Below are positions 21,850-30,388 of a DNA stretch of 64,000 nt, piece after piece. The notes under the pieces were generated by a model. The model did no database searches and was not told the origin of the DNA. It was given only the letters and a program-made list of their open reading frames with translations. Origin of the DNA: Granulicella sp. L46 (GTDB lineage Bacteria > Acidobacteriota > Terriglobia > Terriglobales > Acidobacteriaceae). The stretch is from positions 41,777 to 105,776 of the forward strand of contig NZ_LMUT01000005.1 of NCBI RefSeq assembly GCF_009765785.1, written 5' to 3'. A program made the position numbers and the translations under genes. Positions within the stretch are counted from its first letter, which is position 1; each line of letters starts with the position of its first letter.

Positions 21850-22314
21850 TTAGGAGGCGCTCTTGGCGCGGTGCAGGCTCTTGACTCTAGGGCGCAAGCC
21901 AAGGATCTCAAACCCCGTGAGCTTGCTCTTCGACACATAGATCAGCCAATTGTTCCCGATGGGATCCGCCGGCGCCATAAAAAAGCCTGGACCGACGATA
22001 TAGTCCAGCGCGTTGTGAATGATTCCTTCAACCGTCTCGCCGTCGTCAAAGCGGATGCGAATCCATAGGCACTCCATCGGTGGCAGCCGATCATGGAAGA
22101 GAAGATCCACGTGACTGGTCTGGCCCGAGAAGTCCTTCACAAAAAAGACGGCCTTAACATTGTCGAGCGAAACATCTTCCACCACGCCCGATTGAAAGTG
22201 TTTCAGGCGAATCGAACTCAAACCCCGTGCATGAACGTCATCCATATCGGATGGCCACTGACTGCGGTCAGCGTATCCCTTGATCGTGTAATCTTCGCCG
22301 CGGATCACGATCAT
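21850..22314 (-). CDS. DUF6982-like protein
   Basis: A 154-residue cytoplasmic protein without signal or membrane segments. The central part, VKAVFFVKDFSGQ near residues 54-66 and the later IRFDDGETVEGIIHNALD, GPGFFMAPADPIGNNWLIYV, is the pattern seen in DUF6982 proteins. These occur in Acidobacteriota and related phyla, often near PilZ-like or regulatory genes; their role is not known. The frame is open further upstream into the sigma-54 regulator gene, so ATG 22314, 39 bp after that gene's stop, was taken as start. Its ribosome site is weak. It is probably co-transcribed with the regulator. Confidence 0.6.
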   Translation of the reverse strand: MIVIRGEDYTIKGYADRSQWPSDMDDVHARGLSSIRLKHFQSGVVEDVSLDNVKAVFFVKDFSGQTSHVDLLFHDRLPPMECLWIRIRFDDGETVEGIIHNALDYIVGPGFFMAPADPIGNNWLIYVSKSKLTGFEILGLRPRVKSLHRAKSAS

Positions 22315-22352
22315 GTAAGGATCGTCTGAAGGCTCTTGGGGTGGAAAGTGAT

Positions 22353-23771
22353 TTAAGCTCGCCGTCTGGGCGCGAGGTCGTATTGCTTGATCTTGTACAG
22401 CAATGCCTTGTAGCTGATCTGCAGTTCGTTTGCCGCTGCTTTCCGGTTCCATCCATTTGCCTCCAGAATCCGTTCAATCGCCGACGCCTCAGCATCGCCC
22501 TTCAAACTGCGGACGAGCTGCTTCAACCCTGCGCCTTTCATCTGATCCTGGGACGAATTCGCCTCGGCATGCAGGTTCGAAAAGGGACTCAAATCGGCCA
22601 GAATCGCCATTTCGTCGCCCAGAATCAAGAAGCGGTTGATTACGTGCTCCAGTTCTCGGCTATTGCCCGGCCAGGAATAGCGAGTCAGCGCATCCAGCAG
22701 GTTATGCGAAAGTGTTAGCGGTTTGCTCCCATATTTTGCGGCTCCCTTACGCACAAAGTGCTGCGCCAGAATGCAAATCTCATCCCGACGATCACGAAGA
22801 GGGGGAATGACCAATGAGAAGCCGTTAAGCCGGTAATAGAGATCTTCACGGAAGCTTTTTTGCGCGATCGCCGCCTTCATGTTGATGTTCGTCGCCGCAA
22901 TCACGCGAACATCCACCTTCATCGGCGCCCGGCTTCCCAACCGGGAGAATGTTCCGTCCTGCAACACCTGGAGCAGCTTGGCCTGCAGAATCGCGGGCAT
23001 TTCCCCGATCTCGTCGAGAAAAATAGTTCCACCCGTGCAGATTTCAAACTTACCCGGCTTGGCCTTGATCGCGCCCGTAAACGCTCCCTGCTCGTAGCCA
23101 AACAGTTCGCTTTCAAGCAGATCGGCCGGCATAGCAGCGCAGTTTACCTTCAGGAACATGCGTTCGCTGCGCAGCGACATCTTGTGGGTATACATCGCCA
23201 GGATCTCTTTACCCGTCCCGCTTTCACCCATGATGAGTACTGGAATATCGGACTTTGCCACGAGGGCGGCCTGGGCCTGCAACTCGCGCATCCGCTTGTT
23301 AGACCACACAAAAGAATGACTATCGTCTAACTGGATCTCCTGAGGCTCCGCGGAGGTGGCGCGGTCCACGCACTCGAGATGCTCCTCGATCGCGATTTCG
23401 AGGTTTCCATCCACAAACGGCTTCAAAACCACGCCCCGAGAGCCGATTCGGGTCACTATTTCAAGATTTTTCACCTCAGCAGAGGTAGAAAGGATGATGA
23501 TAGGTACGTCGGGAATTGAGGCGCGAACGTGCGACAAAATCGGCAGAGATTGTTCAATGCTCTCCCATGCCAGCAAGACCAGATGCGGCTCTGGGCCATT
23601 GGTGCATTGGTGCAACAGAGCGGTTTCGTCGGAAAAGAGGCTGAGACTATACTGGTTGCTCAGTACCGCGCGAAGGTACTCGAGAACAGCGAGGTTCGTA
23701 TCCAGGACGAACAGTCTGGGCTTTGGTGCCTGCGCGAGTTTCGGAACACCAAAAGGCAATGCGGTAGACAT
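22353..23771 (-). CDS. Sigma-54 enhancer-binding protein with degenerate receiver domain
   Basis: NtrC-family transcription activator, 472 residues. Residues about 18-135 have the fold of a receiver, but the phosphoacceptor position reads LLAWE (Ala68) and the N-terminal acidic pair is reduced to one Asp, while the KP motif (117-118) is kept. The AAA+ domain has Walker A GESGTGKE (182-189), GAFTGA (229-234) for sigma-54 contact and FLDEIGEMP. A Fis-type helix-turn-helix ends the protein (NGWNRKAAANELQISYKALLYK). ATG 23771 has GGAG at seven bases; an upstream ATG at 23861 has a poorer site. It is divergent from a second sigma-54 activator and is a candidate regulator of the sigma-54 promoters at 27.7-42.1 kb. 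Confidence 0.85.
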   Translation of the reverse strand: MSTALPFGVPKLAQAPKPRLFVLDTNLAVLEYLRAVLSNQYSLSLFSDETALLHQCTNGPEPHLVLLAWESIEQSLPILSHVRASIPDVPIIILSTSAEVKNLEIVTRIGSRGVVLKPFVDGNLEIAIEEHLECVDRATSAEPQEIQLDDSHSFVWSNKRMRELQAQAALVAKSDIPVLIMGESGTGKEILAMYTHKMSLRSERMFLKVNCAAMPADLLESELFGYEQGAFTGAIKAKPGKFEICTGGTIFLDEIGEMPAILQAKLLQVLQDGTFSRLGSRAPMKVDVRVIAATNINMKAAIAQKSFREDLYYRLNGFSLVIPPLRDRRDEICILAQHFVRKGAAKYGSKPLTLSHNLLDALTRYSWPGNSRELEHVINRFLILGDEMAILADLSPFSNLHAEANSSQDQMKGAGLKQLVRSLKGDAEASAIERILEANGWNRKAAANELQISYKALLYKIKQYDLAPRRRA

Positions 23772-24061
23772 CAAAGGACTCCAACACTCGGCGGCGGCTG
23801 CGTGCGGATGACGTTCATCAGCTTTTCGCATCTTGGCGCCAATTCTAGACCGTGAAGACATGAATCGACTCGGTTCTTAGGCGCCTCAAGGTGGATTTAG
23901 TCTAGCCGAACGTTGCCACAAAAGGAAGAACTTTGCAGTCAAAAAGAGAAAAAAAGTTCCACATTGGTAGCGTTAATCACTCGGTAAACAAAGGGGATTT
24001 GTATCCCTTCAAGATGCAACGATAGGCACATGCAGATTCAAACACGGGATTTGGCCCTAAG

Positions 24062-25234
24062 TTGTGCTTCTCACCTATATGGCCTCTAACGTGCTACCTC
24101 CAAGCTAGGTTTGCTAAATCAAGCTCGTTGGTAGGACATCCCTTGGACCATTTCGTGAACTCGGCCGCTTTTCTGGATCTCCCTCCTTTAGACATCGTCT
24201 TTGGGCGTACACCCGGCATGCAGGCAATCCGTCAGAAGCTGGAGCGCGTCGCCACCACGGACGTGCCTGTTCTTCTCCAGGGAGAGACCGGTACCGGCAA
24301 GGAGATCTGCGCGCGTCTTTTGCATGCTTTCTCGCGACGCTCAAAAGACTCCCTGGTTAAGGTAAGTTGCCCCTCCATCCCCCAGACGCTGCTTGAGACC
24401 GAGCTATTCGGCTATGAAAAGGGTGCATTTACCGGCGCGCACTCCACCAAGCGTGGCCGTGTCGAGCAAGCCCACATGGGCACTCTATTTCTGGATGAGG
24501 TCGGCAGCCTAGATCTGATGGTTCAATCCAAGCTATTGCAGGTGCTTCAGGATGGCACCTTCGTCCGCGTTGGCGGCCACACAACGTTGACCATCGAGAC
24601 GCGCCTTGTTTCGGTCGCCAACCAGGATCTCCGCGCACAGGTAGAAGATGGATCGTTTCGGCTCGATTTCCTGTATCGCATCAATGCCGTAACCATTAAT
24701 CTTCCGCCATTGCGCGCGCGGAAAGAAGATATCCCGCAGCTGGTGGACTACTTCATCGATCAGCACGCCCGGACCTTCAGCCTTTCTCCCAAGCCGCTCT
24801 CCCGCAATGCAATTGAACTGATGCAGCGCTATGAGTGGCCGGGAAATATCCGTCAGTTGGAAAACATTATCCGTAGCTACGTTCTCATCGGTAATGAAGA
24901 TATCCTGGCGGACGAACTTCTGCCGCAACAGCACACGGCCGACAGAATTATGGCGGATATCGATCTAAGTGAGCCTGTCTCGCTAAGGCATATTACAAAA
25001 AAGGCGACCCTCGATCTGGAGAGGCACATTATCTTGAAGGCTCTCCAGGCCAACAGTTGGAATCGCCAGAAGACTGCAAAATGGCTTCACATTAGCTACC
25101 GATCGCTGCTGTACAAGCTAAGCGAAGAGAGCGCGCCTGTTCTTCTTATGCCGTCGTCTCAGAAGCACGGTCCAGTCAAAGCCACAATGGATGAAACCTT
25201 GCGACGCAAGTTGAGCGTACCAACACATATCTGA
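24062..25234 (+). CDS. Sigma-54 enhancer-binding protein without receiver domain
   Basis: AAA+ transcription activator of about 390 residues. Walker A GETGTGKE is at residues 74-81, the sigma-54 contact loop GAFTGA at 121-126, Walker B FLDEVGS follows, and [15 protein letters not shown] is also present. The C-terminal helix-turn-helix ([21 protein letters not shown]) closely resembles that of the divergent activator, hinting at similar DNA sites. Only about 45 residues precede the AAA+ domain, so no sensory domain is present. The start is uncertain: TTG 24062 gives the longest frame, and in-frame alternatives lie up to about 24170. The PEP-CTERM gene at 25306 follows on the same strand. Confidence 0.82.
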   Translation: MCFSPIWPLTCYLQARFAKSSSLVGHPLDHFVNSAAFLDLPPLDIVFGRTPGMQAIRQKLERVATTDVPVLLQGETGTGKEICARLLHAFSRRSKDSLVKVSCPSIPQTLLETELFGYEKGAFTGAHSTKRGRVEQAHMGTLFLDEVGSLDLMVQSKLLQVLQDGTFVRVGGHTTLTIETRLVSVANQDLRAQVEDGSFRLDFLYRINAVTINLPPLRARKEDIPQLVDYFIDQHARTFSLSPKPLSRNAIELMQRYEWPGNIRQLENIIRSYVLIGNEDILADELLPQQHTADRIMADIDLSEPVSLRHITKKATLDLERHIILKALQANSWNRQKTAKWLHISYRSLLYKLSEESAPVLLMPSSQKHGPVKATMDETLRRKLSVPTHI

Positions 25235-25305
25235 CAGCAAAGCTTTCAAGGACGTTGAAACAAAAATTCCAGGATCAGCCAGTAAGGCATTCGCAAGGGA
25301 CCCAG

Positions 25306-25914
25306 ATGAAACTCAATTTCCGAATACCGCTCTTCATCACACTGGTAGTTGCCAGTGTCGGTATTGGTACCGTAGGCGTCCATGCCTCAACGGACTGCCA
25401 GCATCTATTTCATACGTACAAGGATCAGCTCGCCAAGCACCTTCACCACAAAGTAAGTCCGGAGACGCTTGCGCGTTGGGCCGCGTGGAATAAGGCCCAT
25501 CCCCACTACCATCCGACGAAGAAGGAATCCATGGACAAGATCGACTTTGTCTGCCAGGTCCCCATGGACGATGCTCCGATGACGGATGACTTGCCACCGA
25601 TTGCTCTGCCTCCGCTGCTCAACTCGATGGCCGATACCTTTGCGGCTCCGTCTCAGCCTAATATCGTCGTGAGCAATCTCGTGCCGCCGGATAACCCAGT
25701 GCAGCCGCCTGTTGCGAATCCAATCTATCCGCCTGTCTATTACCCGGGCCCACCGACGATCTTCTCTGGCGATGCCCCCCCTCCGCCGACCACGTTTAGC
25801 GCCCCCACACCGGAGCCGGCGAGTCTGTTGTTGATGGCAACCGCACTTGGACTCATGTCAGTCTTGATCTATCGCAACAAAACCAAAGAACAGGCCAAGC
25901 TCATTAATGGCTAA
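25306..25914 (+). CDS. PEP-CTERM sorting domain protein
   Basis: A 202-residue exported protein. It starts with a signal peptide (KLNFRIPLFITLVVASVGIGTVGVHA) and ends with the exosortase recognition tail: TPEPASLLLMATALGLMSVLIYRNK, i.e. Pro-Glu-Pro, a hydrophobic stretch and a basic end. The middle has no known domain; it is rich in His and Pro, with a proline-rich run (PPDNPVQPPVANPIYPPVYYP) before the tail. ATG 25306 has AAGGGA upstream, whereas the upstream in-frame start at 25255 lies before any signal. No sigma-54 promoter is seen, so it may be read from the activator gene before it. Expected fate: export by Sec, cleavage by the exosortase at 37906-38829. Confidence 0.8.
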   Translation: MKLNFRIPLFITLVVASVGIGTVGVHASTDCQHLFHTYKDQLAKHLHHKVSPETLARWAAWNKAHPHYHPTKKESMDKIDFVCQVPMDDAPMTDDLPPIALPPLLNSMADTFAAPSQPNIVVSNLVPPDNPVQPPVANPIYPPVYYPGPPTIFSGDAPPPPTTFSAPTPEPASLLLMATALGLMSVLIYRNKTKEQAKLING

Positions 25915-25939
25915 TCGACTTTTCCATCATGGAAAACAA

Positions 25940-25963
25940 GAAGGGCTGCCAGTGGCAGCCCTT
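25940..25963 (+). terminator. Terminator after the PEP-CTERM gene
   Basis: A perfect stem AAGGGCTGCC / GGCAGCCCTT with a short AGT loop, ending in TTT. It may serve both this gene and the convergent dehydrogenase gene. Confidence 0.8.
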
Positions 25964-26021
25964 TCGATTGTGAGCGCCCCAACGCTACTAGCGGCGGCTC
26001 CCTATTTCTTCACACGGCAAA

Positions 26022-27389
26022 CTAGCATTTGACGATCTTGTCAGAAACAATTCCCTTCGTCGCATTGCGCGAGTCCACCACCAGTTGAGAGTTTTTGACG
26101 ATCTCCTGATAGTTATAGTCCGAGTGATCCGTGACGATCAGCACGCAATCATATTGTTCTAAATTCTCCAGCGGCGTGCAGGTCATGTTCAGGTTGTAGT
26201 GCCTGCCTCTTCCGACTGTGGGGAAGTAGGGGTCGTTATACAAGACCTCCGCCCCTTCGTGGCGCAGCAGTTCGATGATGGTCAGCGACGGAGACTCACG
26301 CAAATCATCAATGTCCTTCTTGTAAGCCATCCCCAACATCAGAATTTTCGACCCGTTCAAAGCCTTCTTGCGCTGATTAAGCGCCTTGCCGACCGTCTGA
26401 GCAACAAACTCCGGCATCGCTCCATTCACCTCGCCGGCCAGTTCGATGAATCGAGTATTGAAGTCGTATTCTTTCGCCTTCCAGCTCAGGTAAAAAGGAT
26501 CGATCGGGATGCAGTGTCCCCCCAGGCCAGGCCCCGGATAAAACGGATGGAAGCCGAACGGCTTGGTCGAAGCCGCGTCGATTACCTCCCAAATGTCCAC
26601 GCCCATGCGCAGCGACAGAATTTTCAGTTCGTTGACCAGCGCAATATTGACGCAGCGATAGATGTTCTCAAGCAGCTTGGTCATCTCTGCCGTCTTCGTC
26701 GACGTCACGCGTACCGACTTCGTGAAGATTCCCTCGTACAGCGTCGCCGCTAGCTCGGTCGCAATCGTGTCATGTCCGCCGACGACCTTAGGAATGTCAT
26801 GCCGCGCTACCGTCGTGTTGCCCGGGTCTTCGCGCTCTGGCGAGAAAGCTACATAAAACACGCCTTTGTCCAATGCAGGACCGTTTCCCTGCACCTTCAG
26901 TCCTCGAGGATTCTCCGCTTCGAGAATCGGAATCAGCAGATCCTCAGTCGTTCCGGGATAGGTGCTGCTCTCGAGCACGACGAGCTGTCCCTCGCAAAGC
27001 CACGGCGCTACTGACTTCGCTGTCTTCTCAATGAAACTCAAATCCGGTTCGCGATGTTCCGTCAGCGGCGTCGGAACGCACATGATCACAACGTCCTGCT
27101 CCGACAGATTCGAAAAGTCGGTAGTGGCGCGGAGACCCTGCTTGCGCGCCGTCTGAATCTCTTCCTGCGGAATTTTGATGATGTAGGTGCGACCCGCTTC
27201 CAGGTCTGTAACCTTCTTCTCGTCGATATCAAAGCCCGTCACCTGGAAGCCTGCACCCGAGAGCAGAAGCGAGAGCGGTAACCCTACATATCCGAGACCA
27301 ATGACCCCGATCTTTGCTGTGTGAGCCTGCAGGCGCTCCATGCGTTCCCGAGCGATGTCAGGCAGGGCAAGCGTTTCGTTTTTCATCAT
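26022..27389 (-). CDS. wbpA: UDP-N-acetylglucosamine 6-dehydrogenase-like (WbpA type)
   Basis: Oxidises a UDP-hexose (probably UDP-GlcNAc by resemblance to WbpA) twice to the uronic acid, using NAD. The 455-residue product has the N-terminal NAD fold IGVIGLGYVGLPLSLLLSGAG, ESSTYPGTTEDLL, the lysine helix STKTAEMTKLLENIYRCVNIAL and the catalytic cysteine in GPGLGGHCIPIDPFYL. The C-terminal domain has MLGMAYKKDIDDLRESP, typical of this group. With the WbpP-like epimerase at 20128-21078 it could make a uronic sugar nucleotide for the exopolysaccharide. The symbol is by similarity; substrate preference cannot be read off. Confidence 0.85.
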   Translation of the reverse strand: MMKNETLALPDIARERMERLQAHTAKIGVIGLGYVGLPLSLLLSGAGFQVTGFDIDEKKVTDLEAGRTYIIKIPQEEIQTARKQGLRATTDFSNLSEQDVVIMCVPTPLTEHREPDLSFIEKTAKSVAPWLCEGQLVVLESSTYPGTTEDLLIPILEAENPRGLKVQGNGPALDKGVFYVAFSPEREDPGNTTVARHDIPKVVGGHDTIATELAATLYEGIFTKSVRVTSTKTAEMTKLLENIYRCVNIALVNELKILSLRMGVDIWEVIDAASTKPFGFHPFYPGPGLGGHCIPIDPFYLSWKAKEYDFNTRFIELAGEVNGAMPEFVAQTVGKALNQRKKALNGSKILMLGMAYKKDIDDLRESPSLTIIELLRHEGAEVLYNDPYFPTVGRGRHYNLNMTCTPLENLEQYDCVLIVTDHSDYNYQEIVKNSQLVVDSRNATKGIVSDKIVKC

Positions 27390-27705
27390 GTGGACAATTA
27401 TTGCATCTCGCCCGCAGGCAATGATTCGTATTCACCATCGCTTCATTACTAACTATGAACTCGAAAGAGACAGCGCTGAGACCCGTCCATTCCAAAGCAT
27501 TCGTTACGCAGTGAGGCCTCTCTCATCGCGATGCTCAGCCTGCGGCGCACCCATCGCACGTCCCCCATCGCAGATAAATTCTTGTCGCCGACTGCAGCCA
27601 ATCCAACGGCCTCAGCACTCGCTGAAGTATTGCGGTGGCCCTCAACTCCTTTCTACGCATAACCCCACAATTGGATCGTCTACGCAGAATGGCCGGCCAA
27701 TGTAT
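27390..27705. other. Intergenic region, no gene seen
   Basis: No plausible coding sequence is visible in the 548 bases between the dehydrogenase gene and the first PEP-CTERM gene. The part nearest the PEP-CTERM gene holds its sigma-54 promoter and a candidate activator site, listed separately. Confidence 0.5.
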
Positions 27706-27717
27706 GCAAAACTTTGC
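27706..27717 (+). promoter_or_regulatory. Candidate activator-binding dyad
   Basis: GCAAAACTTTGC, matching GCAAA-N3-YTGC. Its centre is 70 bp upstream of the -12 GC of the sigma-54 promoter at 27768. The same motif at the same distance occurs before two other sigma-54 promoters in the window (28937-28948 and 42057-42068). Confidence 0.5.
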
Positions 27718-27767
27718 ACCTATTCTGACCCAGCAAACGCAAACCATTGATTCTAAAAGAAATAGTT

Positions 27768-27784
27768 TGGCGCATAACGTGCTT
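27768..27784 (+). promoter_or_regulatory. Sigma-54 promoter of PEP-CTERM gene at 27938
   Basis: TGGCGCATAACGTGCTT matches the -24/-12 consensus TGGCAYR-N4-TTGCW, with GG and GC exactly ten bases apart. Transcription would start near 27794 and give a 5' leader of about 144 bases. Confidence 0.75.
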
Positions 27785-27937
27785 CTAGTAAGTCATCGTC
27801 ACAGAGTTGTAACCGTTGGGAGTTCGTCTCTCAAACGGCAATTGCTTCTAAGGTTTTTCTGCTTGCGCGCAGGTGCAGGCAGGCTTGTACGCTGTACCGT
27901 TTTGCCCGCTTTCCAGCGGTAATCTCAGGAGATTTAA

Positions 27938-28675
27938 ATGAAATATCTCGGCAAGTTCACAATCCTCGGCGCGGTTCTTGCCGCGTCTACAACCTTGGCC
28001 TCCGCGTCTCCCATCCAGCTCGGCAGCTATGCATCCACCGCTGGCTCCAGTTTGGGAAATGCCAACTCTGCTCTGACCCTTACCGGGGTAGATCTCACGG
28101 GCAGCAGCCTCACTGCTTTCACCAGCTTCAGCAGTCCCGGTTCCAGCAGCACCTACACCCTCAGTCCAGGCAGCGTTTGGGACGCAGCGCTCTCCAACTC
28201 CACCTGGGTTGGCGCAGCGCCTACGGCAGGTCCTGGCTCCGGTGCTGCTTTTGTCAATCCACCCTACGGTTACTATGAGTTCACTACCACCTTCGACGCC
28301 ACAGCCGGTACCTATAACGGGAGCCTGAATGTGCTCGCGGACGATACCGTGGAAGTGTTGCTCAACGGTACTCCCATTGTCCCCTTCGGTGCCCTTGGCA
28401 ACGACTCGACCTGTGCACAGTTCACCCCCGGCTGCTTGGCTTCAACGGAAGACACCCTGCTCTTGCCGGGCGTTTCCTTGGGCTCAAGCAACACCCTGGA
28501 GTTCATCGTTGAGCAGGCAGGGACGGTGTCCGGCTCGCCCGGCAGCGATCCTTCTGGCGTTGACTTCGACGCTTCCTTCACTCCGACGGTTACCCCTGAG
28601 CCCAGCTCTCTCTTCCTGCTCGGCACGGGCCTCCTCGGAGCCTGTGGAGCCGTGCGTAGACGGTTTGCTGCGTAA
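27938..28675 (+). CDS. PEP-CTERM sorting domain protein
   Basis: A 245-residue exported protein. The signal peptide is KYLGKFTILGAVLAASTTLASAS. The body is rich in Ser, Thr and Gly, has few charges and looks like a beta-sandwich: note YGYYEFTTTFDATAGTYNGSLNVLADDTVEVLLNGT near residues 108-143, a pattern seen in PEP-CTERM adhesion-like proteins. Two cysteines (STCAQFTPGC) may form a disulfide. The C-terminus is a textbook exosortase tail: TPEPSSLFLLGTGLLGACGA and VRRRFAA. It has its own sigma-54 promoter and terminator and a good ribosome site (CAGGAG). Likely a secreted or surface-anchored matrix protein; exact role unknown. Confidence 0.88.
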   Translation: MKYLGKFTILGAVLAASTTLASASPIQLGSYASTAGSSLGNANSALTLTGVDLTGSSLTAFTSFSSPGSSSTYTLSPGSVWDAALSNSTWVGAAPTAGPGSGAAFVNPPYGYYEFTTTFDATAGTYNGSLNVLADDTVEVLLNGTPIVPFGALGNDSTCAQFTPGCLASTEDTLLLPGVSLGSSNTLEFIVEQAGTVSGSPGSDPSGVDFDASFTPTVTPEPSSLFLLGTGLLGACGAVRRRFAA

Positions 28676-28701
28676 TCCACGCTCAAGCCAGTGAATACAT
28701 G

Positions 28702-28734
28702 AGGAAGCCTCTTCGGAGGCTTCCTTATCTTTTT
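28702..28734 (+). terminator. Terminator of the PEP-CTERM gene
   Basis: A perfect ten-base stem AGGAAGCCTC / GAGGCTTCCT with a TTCG tetraloop, followed by TATCTTTTT. Confidence 0.9.
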
Positions 28735-28936
28735 CGGACTGAGCGTACGATCCTTCTTCCCGTGCGCAATCGTCCTCGCTCCGCTTCCGATCTATGACAA
28801 CCAATCTCCATCTCGCAACCCGAACACCTCCTTGCAAACGGTCCGCGGACCAAAGGGAACCTCCCTTATGAGGCCAACGATCCGGGACCTGCGGAGCGTT
28901 CCTTTTATCTGAGGGAATATGTGGGGCAAGGACTGT

Positions 28937-28948
28937 GCAAACTGTTGC
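28937..28948 (+). promoter_or_regulatory. Candidate activator-binding dyad
   Basis: GCAAACTGTTGC, matching GCAAA-N3-YTGC, centred 72 bp upstream of the -12 GC of the sigma-54 promoter at 29001. Confidence 0.5.
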
Positions 28949-29000
28949 TTAACGCCGTCATTAGATTCCTATAAGTGATTGATTAGACAGAATTAATGTT

Positions 29001-29016
29001 TGGCTATCCAGATGCT
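29001..29016 (+). promoter_or_regulatory. Sigma-54 promoter of PEP-CTERM gene at 29157
   Basis: TGGCTATCCAGATGCT: TGGC and TGCT with GG and GC ten bases apart. Predicted start near 29027, leader about 130 bases, close to the leader length of the other sigma-54-driven PEP-CTERM gene. Confidence 0.7.
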
Positions 29017-29051
29017 CTAAGTAGAGTGCTAGGGAAACTCAGGAATCGGTT

Positions 29052-29103
29052 GGAAGGCATGCTGTAGCCCCCTTCCGAAGCAGAGGGTTCTTTGCAGCAT
29101 GCC
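29052..29103 (+). other. Leader with two overlapping hairpins
   Basis: GGAAGG (29052-29057) can pair with CCTTCC (29071-29076), while GGCATGCTG (29056-29064) can pair with CAGCATGCC (29095-29103), nine perfect base pairs. The two stems share two bases and so compete. This lies in the 5' leader of the PEP-CTERM gene at 29157 and could tune its expression. Confidence 0.45.
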
Positions 29104-29156
29104 GCAATGCTTTCAGCTCGACCCGCGACAGCGGTAATTTTTTTCAGGAGGATGTA

Positions 29157-29729
29157 ATGAGGATATTTTCGAAATTACTCGTTTTAGGTGCAGCACTCGC
29201 AGTTTCAACCTCGATGGCGTATGCCGACCCGCTCCTTGGTGTTGGAGCAATTGGTATCGCTCCTTTCGCCGACTCACCAAACATTGCATGGACTGCTACC
29301 GGAATCTCTTATCCGGGTGGTGGAGACGGTGCTGTTAACGAAGCCTCAGGCAGCCTTGCCGGCTTCCTGAACGACAGTGCAGATGTCTTCGGTTTTCAAT
29401 ACAGCTGGGTCTCGGCAGCAACGCCAATTGAGATGTACACGGCGAATGCTGGCGCGAATACACTCGAGTATTTCTTGACGTCCGTTAGCGTTTCGTTCGA
29501 GAGCTCTTCGGAGCTGGTTCTCGAAGGTTCGGGCTATTTCGTGGAGGCCGGTTTTGACAACACGCCTGCCAACATGATCCTTAGCGCTTCCAGTGACGGC
29601 GTTACCAACTTTGAAACCACCTCAGCTATCGCACCCACGCCTGAGCCCGGCAGTCTTCTTCTGCTCGGCACCGGCCTGCTCAGTGCAGCTGGAGTCGCAC
29701 GTCGTAAGTTTGCTTCAAAGATTGTCTAA
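29157..29729 (+). CDS. PEP-CTERM sorting domain protein
   Basis: A 190-residue exported protein. Signal peptide RIFSKLLVLGAALAVSTSMAYA. The body is low in lysine and arginine, rich in Ala, Ser and Gly, without a known domain; hydrophobic/polar alternation (LVLEGSGYFVEAGF, NMILSASSDGV) suggests beta structure. It ends with the exosortase tail TPEPGSLLLLGTGLLSAAGV and ARRKFASKIV. The ribosome site CAGGAGGA is strong. The leader shares CAGCGGTAAT just before the ribosome site with the PEP-CTERM gene at 27938, suggesting recent common origin or joint control. Confidence 0.86.
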   Translation: MRIFSKLLVLGAALAVSTSMAYADPLLGVGAIGIAPFADSPNIAWTATGISYPGGGDGAVNEASGSLAGFLNDSADVFGFQYSWVSAATPIEMYTANAGANTLEYFLTSVSVSFESSSELVLEGSGYFVEAGFDNTPANMILSASSDGVTNFETTSAIAPTPEPGSLLLLGTGLLSAAGVARRKFASKIV

Positions 29730-30388
29730 CAGTCCATCTCCAGGTTCGGCAGGGCGCCTCGATGGGGGCCCCCTGCTCTACTTGATAAGTTTGCACTTAT
29801 GCGATCTTGAAAGCCTCGTCCCGATGAGGAAGATTGTGGGTTGACTAAAAACGCGGCTGTTGCATCGTGAGAAACATGAGCCGCAGCGATTCAAGAGCTG
29901 TCGTTCACGTTATGAGAGCCACCTCTCCCGGGGTGGCTCTTCTCATGTTAAGTGGCCACTCCACCAACCTTTATCTTCACCCTCGACCGACGGCCCGCAT
30001 CCGAGATCAACAATGCACTGATCGCATAGCCCCGGCTCACGCCCTGATGCCGTATCGATGGCCTTCTGGATCGAGGCCCATGCGCATCGGAGCCCTTCCA
30101 CCTCAGGGCCCCCTCATCTAGCCCACCAGACTCCACGACTTCGGCAGGCGGTCAGGACTCTGGTTGCCGGCCTCCAATCGCGATCCAGCCGCGCAACCCT
30201 GCCTCGTGAGCCCATCCGTCACGTAGTTCAACGGCAACCCCAGCGCCGGACCCTCGGCTTCAGCGCGGACGCGTCGCGCGCGCGCGGCTGCTCCATAATC
30301 TCTCAAGTGATCGTTGATTGAATGCGATGACGTACATCGGGTCGGGCAGGGAAGCGGTCCGTCTGCGACTACTGCGCTCTGCCAGCGA
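29730..30388. other. Intergenic region with convergent terminator-like hairpin
   Basis: No gene is visible between the PEP-CTERM gene and the convergent sugar transferase gene. At 29914-29944 the sequence AGAGCCACC pairs with GGTGGCTCT and the flanking GAG/CTC extends the stem, ending in TCTCATGTT; this may act as a terminator. The rest (about 29950-30388) is GC-rich and shows nothing recognisable. Confidence 0.5.

Noticed and set aside
24049..24068. TGGCCCTAAGTTGTGCTT upstream of the receiver-less activator gene as a sigma-54 promoter
   Set aside because: GG and GC are eleven, not ten, bases apart; sigma-54 spacing is strict.
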